43,191 bases of DNA from Promethearchaeia archaeon (GTDB lineage: Archaea; Asgardarchaeota; Lokiarchaeia; Sigyniarchaeales; SOKP01), in the NCBI GenBank assembly GCA_029856125.1, contig JAHQWJ010000041.1:1-43191 (forward strand). The letters are read 5' to 3'. The position numbers and the translations under genes were made by a program. Under the pieces are notes generated by a model. The model saw only the letters and a list, made by a program, of their open reading frames with translations. It did not search any database and was not told the DNA's origin. Numbering within the stretch: the stretch's first letter is position 1; each line of letters begins with the position of its first letter. Shown here piece after piece: positions 16,583 through 24,101 of the stretch.

Positions 16583-17017
16583 ATGTCAGAAGAAAGAAAT
16601 ATAGATCCTTTTTCGTTATTGATTTTAGTCCTTAGCATCATCGCAATTGTAACGGAGATAATAGGTCCTTTCGCAGGTTTCTACCTAGGCGGGGGTAACT
16701 ATAGATATTCGTGTTTGGATTGTGAATATAGTACGGGTGCTGATTTAATACTTCAATACATAATTCTAATACTACTCGTGATTCAAGTAGTCATTGCTTT
16801 GAACGAATTACTACCAAAAAAATTTATTCCTTTGGATGTTACCAAATACGGCATGTATTTAGCAATTTTAACTTGGATCTTTGCTATTATTGGACTTGCC
16901 TCTTTTGGAATAGCCTATGGCGCTTATGATTGGTGGCCCGAATTAGGTTTTTATGGAATCGTAGTAGGTGGTCTTCTTAATACAATCCTATTCTTTTTAA
17001 AAGAAAGAAATAAATAA
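16583..17017 (+). CDS. Four-helix membrane protein of unknown function
   Basis: A 144-residue hydrophobic protein and not recognised. Hydrophobic segments lie near residues 10-33, 53-73, 87-108 and 118-138. The first extracytoplasmic loop contains a C-x2-C pair (SCLDCEY) after a Gly-rich stretch. A TATA-like CTTAAAT about 25 bases upstream suggests a leaderless mRNA. It has its own terminator downstream. Confidence 0.62.
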   Translation: MSEERNIDPFSLLILVLSIIAIVTEIIGPFAGFYLGGGNYRYSCLDCEYSTGADLILQYIILILLVIQVVIALNELLPKKFIPLDVTKYGMYLAILTWIFAIIGLASFGIAYGAYDWWPELGFYGIVVGGLLNTILFFLKERNK

Positions 17018-17020
17018 TTC

Positions 17021-17031
17021 TTTTTTTTTTT
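17021..17031 (+). terminator. Poly-T terminator (T11)
   Basis: Eleven consecutive T begin four bases after the stop codon of the four-helix membrane protein gene, a typical archaeal intrinsic terminator. Confidence 0.55.
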
Positions 17032-17101
17032 AATCAGCAAATTTATAATAAATCTCCTAAATTTTCTCTAAATTATCTTTAATCATTTCGTAAAATAAGA
17101 A

Positions 17102-17113
17102 CGAAATTTAAAT
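17102..17113 (+). promoter_or_regulatory. BRE/TATA-like promoter of the ferredoxin gene
   Basis: CGAAATTTAAAT combines a BRE-like CGAAA with a TATA-like TTTAAAT. The predicted transcript would have a leader of about 70 bases. That leader contains AAGGAG (17189-17194) ten bases before the ATG, so this gene seems to use a Shine-Dalgarno site, unlike its apparently leaderless neighbours. Confidence 0.4.
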
Positions 17114-17204
17114 CTTTTACATAATTCTCATAAACAAGGTAATTATTTTATCAATTCGATAATTACTTAATTACGAAAAAAAATAGATAAGGAGTCGAAA
17201 ACGA

Positions 17205-17402
17205 ATGAGCTTTCAAATTAAGCTAGATTTAGATGGTTGCACTGGTTGTGGAACTTGTTACGAAGTCTGCCCAAGTGAATGTTTCGGGGAACCAGAAGGT
17301 GGAAAGGTAAATGTTATCGAAGACAATAGAGATGATTGCGTCGGTTGCAGAGCATGTGAAACCCAGTGTCCTGAAGAAGTAATTGAGATTATTGAAGAAT
17401 AA
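17205..17402 (+). CDS. Ferredoxin with two [4Fe-4S] clusters
   Basis: A 65-residue bacterial-type 2[4Fe-4S] ferredoxin, a soluble low-potential electron carrier. Two complete cluster motifs of form C-x2-C-x2-C-x3-CP are present: CTGCGTCYEVCP (about residues 11-22) and CVGCRACETQCP (about 46-57). The protein is acidic overall. It is monocistronic, with an upstream promoter and a downstream T-run. In this setting it probably serves oxidoreductases of fermentative amino-acid metabolism encoded elsewhere. Confidence 0.93.
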   Translation: MSFQIKLDLDGCTGCGTCYEVCPSECFGEPEGGKVNVIEDNRDDCVGCRACETQCPEEVIEIIEE

Positions 17403-17435
17403 ATATTTAAAAAATCTCTTAGATATTTTAGTGAA

Positions 17436-17447
17436 TTTTTTTTTTTT
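17436..17447 (+). terminator. Poly-T terminator (T12)
   Basis: Twelve consecutive T lie 34 bases downstream of the ferredoxin stop codon, with no hairpin required. Confidence 0.55.
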
Positions 17448-17502
17448 AACTTATTTTTAAATTTCTTTTTTTGATGTTACAATGATGTTTTAAGGAATAA
17501 GA

Positions 17503-17524
17503 TCGTGAAACCGGCCTTTCACGA
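17503..17524. repeat. Perfect 8-bp inverted repeat with a GC-rich loop
   Basis: TCGTGAAA and TTTCACGA pair perfectly around the hexamer CCGGCC. The element lies in the gap between the ferredoxin terminator and the 3' end of the convergent zinc-finger protein gene. It stands out in very AT-rich surroundings. It could be a hairpin, a protein-binding site or chance. Confidence 0.4.
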
Positions 17525-17625
17525 ATAAAGTAATTTATTTAGATTATATGCTGGTATATCCTCTGATATTATTATTTGAAAAAGTTACGATTTGAATAAA
17601 ATTTTTAGAAATTAGTATTTAAAAT

Positions 17626-18738
17626 TTACCAGAGTAAAATGTTTCCACAATTCTTACATGTACCTTCGTTAATTTGCATGTTAAGGCAATTTTCGTGATA
17701 AGTGGTCCCACATGATTGGCACTTATAAATTTTCCCTGTATATTCGCCATAATCGTATCCACAATAACTACATTTCTCTCCAAATGAGAAGTCAGCGCTA
17801 TTTGCGTCAACTTCAACTATTTGAGAAGTGCCCGTTAAACCCGTATTTGAATTAGAGGGATTTAAGTATTGGTTGTTTTGTGCATAAGAGGTTTCCTGTT
17901 GCGGTTGGTTGTAAGTTTGAGGCTGTTCCCAATCTGAAACATATCCTTTTGCAGGTTTTTTTGCAATTCCCATTTTGGCAGATACTTTTTCATCTAATAT
18001 ATTGGTTAAAATTAAGGCTGAAGCATATTTACCCTTTGCTCCTCCTTTTTGTAAATGCGTATGGGAAATTAAATGAATAACGCGCCCCCCAGCGTTTCCA
18101 TGATCAAAATAACACAAAACAGAATCCTCACCCCATTTCTTTTGTATACGATTAGACCGAATTAGGACGCGAACTGCTGGGTTGAGAATTTGAATAGGAA
18201 AAGACCTATTTTCAAGCCACCACTTAAATTCAGCTTTCTTTGTGTCTTTAGCTGTCATTTTTTGCCACTTAGCTTGTTGTATTTCGCTTAATACGCCGTC
18301 TAAGAAAGGATGATTTGGTTCAACAATTTGACACGGAACGACAGCATCAGCAGTTTTTTGTCCGTTCCATCGAATATAACCGGGAAAAATAGTTTCAACG
18401 ATATATTTTATTGCCCAATCAGTCGTTATCAACCACCCTCCTTTTAGAGACACGTACTCGTTGATTTTTGGGAAAGCTGAATGCGGAATTTTGTCTCCAG
18501 GGCATCCGATTAAAACAACATCGTAATCACTTAAATTATGTTTCATTATATCGTTTGGTTTAATAGTTATATGTTTTGCGGCATACATGTGATCTATCAC
18601 CTTTCTAGGGTGTTCATAGCGACCTTCCACCGCAAGGATTCTACCATGCTTTTCAACCGCTTTTACAACATCTTTTTTATCAAGTGCTTCCATTTTGCGA
18701 CGTTTAACTTCAGAATACAGATCCTTCCAGCTACTCAT
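17626..18738 (-). CDS. Amidotransferase-like domain fused to a C-terminal C4HC3 zinc finger
   Basis: A 370-residue two-part protein. Residues ~30-260 look like a class I glutamine amidotransferase/ThuA-like fold: RILAVEGRYEHP, the strand YDVVLIGCPGD, the GGWLITTDWA segment and a late GGRVIHLISHTH strand. No clear Cys-His-Glu triad is visible. A Gln/Asn/Pro-rich linker (~270-315) leads to a zinc-binding end with Cys323, Cys326, Cys340, Cys343, His348, Cys351, Cys361 and Cys364, a C4HC3 order like PHD/RING-type fingers but with short spacing. The function is unknown, and a scaffold or a ubiquitin-related role is only speculation. Confidence 0.68.
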   Translation of the reverse strand: MSSWKDLYSEVKRRKMEALDKKDVVKAVEKHGRILAVEGRYEHPRKVIDHMYAAKHITIKPNDIMKHNLSDYDVVLIGCPGDKIPHSAFPKINEYVSLKGGWLITTDWAIKYIVETIFPGYIRWNGQKTADAVVPCQIVEPNHPFLDGVLSEIQQAKWQKMTAKDTKKAEFKWWLENRSFPIQILNPAVRVLIRSNRIQKKWGEDSVLCYFDHGNAGGRVIHLISHTHLQKGGAKGKYASALILTNILDEKVSAKMGIAKKPAKGYVSDWEQPQTYNQPQQETSYAQNNQYLNPSNSNTGLTGTSQIVEVDANSADFSFGEKCSYCGYDYGEYTGKIYKCQSCGTTYHENCLNMQINEGTCKNCGNILLW

Positions 18739-18810
18739 AATATATCTATTATTACAATTGTTATAAGGAATTAAATATTATTTTGTATAAGTAATAAAAA
18801 ATAATTCACA

Positions 18811-18818
18811 TTTATATT
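18811..18818 (+). promoter_or_regulatory. TATA-like box that decides the dipeptidase start
   Basis: TTTATATT is centred about 25 bases before the ATG at 18838. That predicts a leaderless mRNA starting there and argues against the upstream in-frame TTG at 18823. Confidence 0.45.
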
Positions 18819-18837
18819 TGCATTGGAAGCGATAATT

Positions 18838-20349
18838 ATGGAAGATTTAAAAGATTTTGGCGAGCCGTTAGAATTTTGGGAATATTTTTACGAAATTACG
18901 AGAATTCCTCGATGCTCGACTCATGAAGATAAGATTAGGGAATATATTAAAAAAGAAGCGGAGAAATTGGGGTTTCAAACTGAAGTTGATGCAATAAAAA
19001 ATTTGGTTGTACGGATTCCTTCAAACAGAGATTCTGAAGGTAATAAATTAGGAGTCGTACTACAAAGCCACATGGATATGGTGTGCGAAAAAAATAAAAA
19101 TATACAGCACGATTTCTCAAGTGATCCCTTAAAATTAAAAACGATTGAAATTGATAACGAAAAATGGTTAACTGCTGAAGGTACGACATTGGGTGCAGAT
19201 AATGGTGTTGGTATCGCATATCAGCTTGCTATTATGAAAAAAATACATGATGGAAGCTTAGATTTTGATACTCTTGATCTAGATTTATTATTCACTGTCG
19301 ATGAGGAGAGAGGACTTTCTGGTGCTAGTCAAATGGATAAAAATTTGATAAGTGGAAAATATTTGTTAAACCTTGATTCAGAAGAAGATGATAGATTTAC
19401 TATTGGGTGTGCTGGAGGAAGGGTCTTTAAAGCTGAAGTCAATTACGAGAAAGAATTAATAAGCACCCCAAATTTAAGAGCAGTAAAAATCTCCATTTCT
19501 GGACTACTTGGTGGGCATTCAGGTTCAGATATTAATAAAAATAGAGGGAACGCTTTAAAAATTTTAACTGAAATAATATGGAAAATAAATTCGAAATATA
19601 GTATTTTAGTTAATTCTTTAGAGGGAGGAAACCTAACTAATGCGATTACTAGAGAAGCTTGTGCTATTTTCTTTTTAGAAAAGAGCCAATGGAATGAAGT
19701 TGAATCATTCTTAAAAAAAATAACACCTAATATTAAGGATCTTTATGAGGGAACAGACTCGAACTTAGTAATTTCAATAGAGCTCCTAAAAGATTTCACT
19801 GATCAAACAGCATTTTCACAAGATTTCCAAAATAAATTAATTGACCTCTTTTATTTGATACCAAACGGACCTATTTCTTTGCACCCTACAAGTGTAGGCT
19901 TAGTGCATACATCACTGAATTTTGCAGTAGTGCACACATTGGAAAATGTAATCGAATTCAAAGTTAGTACTAGAAGTTTAGCACAATACGATAAAGATAC
20001 TTTATTTGAGAAGCTAAAGACGCTCTTAAAAACGTCTGGATTAGTAATAAACATTGAGATAGTTACTATCTATCCAAGTTGGCCACCAGTTTTTAACTCA
20101 AAGCTAACTGAAATATCTAAACAAGTATATAAAAATCTTTTTGATAAAGAAGTAATTATCCAAGCGATTCATGCCGGATTGGAATGTGCTTTTTTTAGTC
20201 ATTATTATCCAGATATGGAGATGATATCTTTAGGTCCAGATGTACGCGGTGGTCATTCTCCCGACGAGAGGTTAAACATAAGAAGTGTATCAAAAATATG
20301 GAAATTTCTATTAACTTTGCTTAAAAATTTAGCTCAATTTAACGAATAA
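18838..20349 (+). CDS. pepD: Xaa-His dipeptidase PepD-like, M20C metallopeptidase
   Basis: A protein of about 503 residues, the usual length of aminoacyl-histidine dipeptidase. Di-zinc M20 motifs are all present: LQSHMDMVCEK (His and Asp), TLGADNGVG (bridging Asp), FTVDEERGLSGA (Glu-Glu general base), LLNLDSEED, and near the C-terminus GLECAFF and GGHSPDER (His ligand). The N-terminal WEYFYEITRIPRCSTHE is highly typical. It hydrolyses dipeptides in the cytoplasm and fits peptide scavenging together with the Opp/Dpp transporter. The ATG at 18838 is chosen from promoter spacing. Confidence 0.9.
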   Translation: MEDLKDFGEPLEFWEYFYEITRIPRCSTHEDKIREYIKKEAEKLGFQTEVDAIKNLVVRIPSNRDSEGNKLGVVLQSHMDMVCEKNKNIQHDFSSDPLKLKTIEIDNEKWLTAEGTTLGADNGVGIAYQLAIMKKIHDGSLDFDTLDLDLLFTVDEERGLSGASQMDKNLISGKYLLNLDSEEDDRFTIGCAGGRVFKAEVNYEKELISTPNLRAVKISISGLLGGHSGSDINKNRGNALKILTEIIWKINSKYSILVNSLEGGNLTNAITREACAIFFLEKSQWNEVESFLKKITPNIKDLYEGTDSNLVISIELLKDFTDQTAFSQDFQNKLIDLFYLIPNGPISLHPTSVGLVHTSLNFAVVHTLENVIEFKVSTRSLAQYDKDTLFEKLKTLLKTSGLVINIEIVTIYPSWPPVFNSKLTEISKQVYKNLFDKEVIIQAIHAGLECAFFSHYYPDMEMISLGPDVRGGHSPDERLNIRSVSKIWKFLLTLLKNLAQFNE

Positions 20350-20386
20350 TAAATTCTTATATAACAAAATTTTAATTTAAAAAAAA

Positions 20387-20394
20387 TTTATAAA
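20387..20394 (+). promoter_or_regulatory. TATA-like box for the OSTC-like gene
   Basis: TTTATAAA lies about 30 bases upstream of the ATG at 20422. That predicts a very short leader and independent transcription from the preceding pepD gene. Confidence 0.4.
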
Positions 20395-20421
20395 TCAAAG
20401 CAAATAAATTTCGAGATTACT

Positions 20422-20949
20422 ATGCAAGAGGAAAGAAGAAATAAAACAAAAGCAGCTAAAGATGAAGTTTTAGGTTCGGAGACAGTATTTGAAAAAATTA
20501 AAGGTAGAACGCCATGGATTTTTGGCAAAGCATTGAGAAAACCAAAAATTTTGTTTCCAAGTTTAAAAAGACGCAGATTGGGAATTCCTCTTCCAGGTAA
20601 ATCAATCGCAGTAATAGGAGTTTACATTATTCTGTTCCTTTTGCAGACAGGAATAGTTTATTTGGTATTTAGAGAAGTTCCTGCTTTGGGTTCTAATCAA
20701 GATGGTAGTCCCATGTTTCTATATCCTGATATAAACGAGTCATTCATAATTGAAGGTATTGTTGCTTCTATTTTTATTTTTATGTGTTCTATTGGCTTTA
20801 TTTTATTATACCAAGCATCAAAGTTCGTATATAATAAGAGTGTAGCAGCTAGATATTTAGCCGTAGGTATTCTTCTTATATTAGCGTCCTTTATTACATT
20901 ACAGGCAATGATAACGATTAAACTAGGTCAAAGATTATTTAATGTGTAA
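20422..20949 (+). CDS. OSTC/OST3-OST6-like oligosaccharyltransferase subunit
   Basis: A 175-residue membrane protein with three predicted helices (about 62-83, 108-130 and 142-165) after a basic cytoplasmic N-terminus. The layout closely follows eukaryotic OSTC (DC2) and the membrane part of OST3/OST6: a PSLK-like entry, TGIVYLVFREVPALGS followed by an Asp-Gly-Ser-Pro loop, SFIIEGIVASIFIFMCSIGF, then an Arg before the last helix and a final M-x-I-K-L. There is no thioredoxin domain, so it is OSTC-like rather than full OST3/6. It would support N-glycosylation by AglB/STT3. OST3/6-type homologues have been reported in Asgard genomes. Identification is by remembered family pattern. Confidence 0.78.
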   Translation: MQEERRNKTKAAKDEVLGSETVFEKIKGRTPWIFGKALRKPKILFPSLKRRRLGIPLPGKSIAVIGVYIILFLLQTGIVYLVFREVPALGSNQDGSPMFLYPDINESFIIEGIVASIFIFMCSIGFILLYQASKFVYNKSVAARYLAVGILLILASFITLQAMITIKLGQRLFNV

Positions 20950-21048
20950 TTAACTTAAATTTACATGTTGCACAATCTTCCTATTCATCTAGTTAGGAGA
21001 GTTTGAATTAGCAAAGAATTTATGGGAGGATTGGTTGTAATTTGTTAA

Positions 21049-21083
21049 AATTCTAAACTATAACTATTGATAATTTTAGAATT
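21049..21083. repeat. 9-bp inverted repeat between convergent genes
   Basis: AATTCTAAA (21049-21057) and TTTAGAATT (21075-21083) are perfect complements around a 17-base loop. It lies between the 3' ends of the OSTC-like and gcvH genes. It is AT-only apart from one C/G pair, so its significance is weak. A terminator or processing hairpin is possible. Confidence 0.3.
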
Positions 21084-21105
21084 CTCTGTTTTTAATTAGG
21101 GAAAG

Positions 21106-21119
21106 AAAAAAAATAAAAA
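21106..21119 (-). terminator. T-rich terminator of gcvH
   Basis: On the minus strand a T5-A-T8 tract begins about 27 bases after the gcvH stop codon. Confidence 0.4.
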
Positions 21120-21145
21120 TTAGTTAACTATCTTTAAAATTTGAT

Positions 21146-21547
21146 TTAACTGAGGGATGCAATATGGGATTTATATGCGGCGTCATCCAATAAATTTCCT
21201 TTCTCGGCATCCCAATTGGAAGCATCAATCTTAAATAACCAAGCGGTAAGTGCATTTTCATTGATTTTTTCAGGTTCATCCATTAAATCGCTATTTACCG
21301 CACTAACTGTACCTGATACGGGACAATAAACATCTCCAACTGCTTTGCTTGATTCCACTGTAGCGTCTATTGGATCTGAGGAAGGTTCGTCTCCATCCAT
21401 TGTTACTTGAGAAAGTTCAGCACCCTCGAGGGCATCTACATCCACAAACGAAATTTCTCCTAATTGCTCAGCGGCATAAGGAGTAAGTCCTACTTCACCA
21501 GTTTCATCATTATACCATTGATGGGTTTTAGTATACCAAATTGCCAT
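21146..21547 (-). CDS. gcvH: Glycine cleavage system H protein (lipoyl carrier)
   Basis: A 133-residue GcvH that carries the aminomethyl group between the P, T and L proteins on a lipoyl arm. The N-terminal WYTKTHQWYNDETGEVGLTP, the GEISFVDV strand, the lipoylation site VESSKAVGDVYCPVSG (Lys68) and the C-terminal NALTAWLFKIDASNW match the family. About 10 extra Asp/Ser/Pro-rich residues (near 49-60) sit just before the lipoyl hairpin. P, T and L genes are not in the window. It is divergent from mptE. Confidence 0.92.
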   Translation of the reverse strand: MAIWYTKTHQWYNDETGEVGLTPYAAEQLGEISFVDVDALEGAELSQVTMDGDEPSSDPIDATVESSKAVGDVYCPVSGTVSAVNSDLMDEPEKINENALTAWLFKIDASNWDAEKGNLLDDAAYKSHIASLS

Positions 21548-21681
21548 ACTTTATACAACTCTTAGCTCTAATTTTAATATTTTATATAATATCGAATTTA
21601 ATGATATGATAAAGTTAATTATATCATTGATTTAAAATTTATTTATTGAGAAATATTTTTTAAAAGTAAATACCGATATAT

Positions 21682-22512
21682 ATGAAAAATTCACTTAAGG
21701 CTCAAGTCGAATCTCATATTGAATTTAGAGATTGGTATCGTAAGATAGTAAATGATTTTAATTTTGATCTTCAAAAAGATCGAGAAGCAAGAGATTTATT
21801 ATCTCGTATTTTAGAAAAAAAAACCAACTCGTATAACCTTGAGGAGATTTTGCTCTCTTTTAAGCAAAATATCCAAAAAAAAGAACAAATCTGTGTTTAT
21901 GGTTGTGGTCCTTCATTAGAAGAATCAGTTGATTTTATATTAAGTAATTTAGGAAAAAACTTTTTTAATAACTGTGTAAATTTAGCTGCTGATGGAGCTG
22001 CTCGATTGTTGAATGAGAGAACGATACAGGTTGATGGTATTATAACTGATTTAGATGGAATCACTAAAAGAGATTTCTTCAAGGCGAAATTTGTGATCGT
22101 TCATGCACATGGAGACAATATTCTTCTTTTAGAGCATTTTAAAAACACAATTATTAACTTCACAAAAATAATCGGAACAACTCAAGCAGAATCAACTTAC
22201 AATCTAATTAATCCCGGTGGCTTTACAGATGGAGATAGGGTTTTAGCTTTGATAATTTCTTTTTTATTACCTCAACAAGAACTATATTTAATAGGCATGG
22301 ATTTTGACAATATTGTGGGAAATTATAGCAAACCAAATCGCGAAAAGAATTATGTAGCTGATCCAATTAAGTTAAAAAAATTACAATATGCATTGCAGAT
22401 AATCGAGTGGTTAATACCAAAAGTAAAAATACCCATGTATTTAATTAACGCCAAACCTATATCAGATAAATTAAATTATTTGACTCTTGAAGCATTTAAA
22501 GAAAGATTTTAA
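21682..22512 (+). CDS. mptE: MptE-like 6-hydroxymethylpterin diphosphokinase
   Basis: A 276-residue archaeal MptE-type enzyme (DUF115). It transfers diphosphate from ATP to 6-hydroxymethyl-7,8-dihydropterin in tetrahydromethanopterin synthesis. Motifs: CVYGCGPSLEESVDFI at about 71, NLAADGAARLL at about 100, the acidic DGIITDLDGI at about 118, VIVHAHGDN at about 139 and NPGGFTDGDRVLAL. The length is slightly above the usual ~230-240 because of an N-terminal helical region. Together with gcvH it hints at a C1 pathway on a methanopterin-like carrier. Confidence 0.85.
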   Translation: MKNSLKAQVESHIEFRDWYRKIVNDFNFDLQKDREARDLLSRILEKKTNSYNLEEILLSFKQNIQKKEQICVYGCGPSLEESVDFILSNLGKNFFNNCVNLAADGAARLLNERTIQVDGIITDLDGITKRDFFKAKFVIVHAHGDNILLLEHFKNTIINFTKIIGTTQAESTYNLINPGGFTDGDRVLALIISFLLPQQELYLIGMDFDNIVGNYSKPNREKNYVADPIKLKKLQYALQIIEWLIPKVKIPMYLINAKPISDKLNYLTLEAFKERF

Positions 22513-22516
22513 GAAC

Positions 22517-23314
22517 TTACATTTTATAATCTTCTATCCCCCGCTTAGTAATAGAATATAATACTTTTTTCTCAGGAAGAAAGTGAGAGTTTACTATATG
22601 AATATAGATCATGTCTTTTTCCTTATAGCTTAAATACAATACTTCTGAGAAAAAGTGATTTAAATATTGTATTCCAACTGGAAACTCTTTAACAACCGCT
22701 TCTTCAATAAAATTTGGAGCTACTTGAGCTGTTAAAATTGTAATTAATTGAAAACGCTGAGTTAAATTATTTATTTTTTCTAAAATTTTAAAATATGTGG
22801 TTTTTGCTTTTAAAAAGGATAAATGTTTATCGCTGCGCTCAATTCTGAAAAAATTGTTAATAGAGTCGATTATTAATAGTTTTACATTATTGGATTTGAT
22901 TATAGAATCCAATTCATTAAGTTTCATTAAAAGGGCATTGTTACTCATGATTTTTGACACATAAATATTCTTTAATGTCTTTTCGGAGTTATATTTGTTG
23001 GATTCTGCTAACTCTCGAACTCTTTCGGGACGAAAGGTGTTTTCTGTGTCTAAATAAACAACTTTAAAGGAATTATTAAACGCCTGTACTGATAATTGAT
23101 GACATATCTGAGTTTTTCCTGTCTTGTTAGCTCCAAAAACGACATAACCTTTACCTGAAAAGAATCCACCGCCAATTACTTTATTAAAATTCTTGGAACC
23201 AGTTGAAATTAAGGTTTTTTTATGTTTTGTTCTTTCAATTTCACTAATGATTTTTTTCTTATCGATTGTATTAGATTCAAATAACTCTCCCATAATAAGT
23301 CGGTCTCTTAACAT
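22517..23314 (-). CDS. RecA-superfamily ATPase, RadB-like
   Basis: About 265 residues, a single RecA/RadA core without the N-terminal helix-hairpin-helix domain of RadA, so similar to RadB. STGSKNFNKVIGGGFFSGKG opens the core. Walker A is GANKTGKT, VVYLDTENTFRPERV is the RadA-like strand with a conserved Glu, and Walker B is VKLLIIDSI. ITILTAQVAPN matches the L1/L2 border region. The longest frame begins with TTG at 23323, but ATG 23314 or ATG 23293 are better starts. It ends five bases after the convergent mptE stop. A recombination-mediator role is inferred. Confidence 0.75.
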   Translation of the reverse strand: MLRDRLIMGELFESNTIDKKKIISEIERTKHKKTLISTGSKNFNKVIGGGFFSGKGYVVFGANKTGKTQICHQLSVQAFNNSFKVVYLDTENTFRPERVRELAESNKYNSEKTLKNIYVSKIMSNNALLMKLNELDSIIKSNNVKLLIIDSINNFFRIERSDKHLSFLKAKTTYFKILEKINNLTQRFQLITILTAQVAPNFIEEAVVKEFPVGIQYLNHFFSEVLYLSYKEKDMIYIHIVNSHFLPEKKVLYSITKRGIEDYKM

Positions 23315-23494
23315 TCTCAGCAAATAATAATTAAAAATCTCTAAATAAACAATAAAAACTTAATTAGGTAATGCTTATTTTTGATAAAGTATTAAATCGT
23401 AAAATTAATTTTTGATTAAATATTGACTATTATTTATATTAATTTTAACATTTGTTTTTATACAATTAGATAATAATTTTTTCATCCTCTAAAA

Positions 23495-24097
23495 ATGGCA
23501 AAAAAAAAGAAGGAAGTATGTCCGTATTGTGGAAACAGTTTTGCGTATCTTAGTCGACATAAGTGCAAAGTAAAGGAGAGAGTTGAAGGTACGGAAGAAG
23601 AAGGAAAATCTGATACTGAACGAAGATTGGAAAGAATTGAGGAAAGGAAAAGAGAAGAGGGTCGTAGTTTAAGAAAGGATGAACGAATAGTTCTCAATAT
23701 TATCTCACGAGAAAAGGATATTTATTTTGAACAACTTTTAGAGATAACAAAGAAGGAACGAATCGATCTCGATAGAATTCTAAATACTTTATCAATTCAA
23801 TCAAAAATACACATAGATCGAGAGCTAATGGTAGCCTCGTGGACAAAACACATAACCTTAAATGAATCGTATGATGTAGAAATAAAAGATCGGAAAATTG
23901 ACAAGAATAAAGACGATTATATTTTAGATGTTTTTTCACGCCAGCCATGTTTAATCTGCCCCTTTGCGAGTAAATGTAATAGTACTAACCTTGATCAATA
24001 TAATCCAATACATTGCCCTTGGTTATCAGATTGGATACAATTTTCTCTGGAAGGGAAGATTTATAACATAAATTTTGAGGAAACTGAAGATAAATGA
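23495..24097 (+). CDS. RPC34-like transcription protein with zinc finger and Fe-S motif
   Basis: A 200-residue protein in three parts. (1) An N-terminal CCHC zinc site with Cys9, Cys12, His22 and Cys24. (2) A highly charged linker and a winged-helix region (~60-122). (3) A C-terminal four-cysteine motif, Cys152, Cys155, Cys161 and Cys174, in PCLICPFASKC followed by HCPWLSDWIQF. The last part matches the C-terminus of eukaryotic Pol III subunit RPC34/POLR3F in spacing and in the final W-(I/L)-x-F, where the cysteines bind a [4Fe-4S] cluster. RPC34-like proteins are known in several archaeal phyla. It probably helps promoter opening. It is convergent with the methyltransferase pair. Confidence 0.75.
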   Translation: MAKKKKEVCPYCGNSFAYLSRHKCKVKERVEGTEEEGKSDTERRLERIEERKREEGRSLRKDERIVLNIISREKDIYFEQLLEITKKERIDLDRILNTLSIQSKIHIDRELMVASWTKHITLNESYDVEIKDRKIDKNKDDYILDVFSRQPCLICPFASKCNSTNLDQYNPIHCPWLSDWIQFSLEGKIYNINFEETEDK

Positions 24098-24101
24098 ATT
24101 A

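Noticed and set aside
17619..17816. Minus-strand frame of 65 codons
   Set aside because: Out-of-frame shadow of the C4HC3 zinc-finger end of the amidotransferase-like gene.
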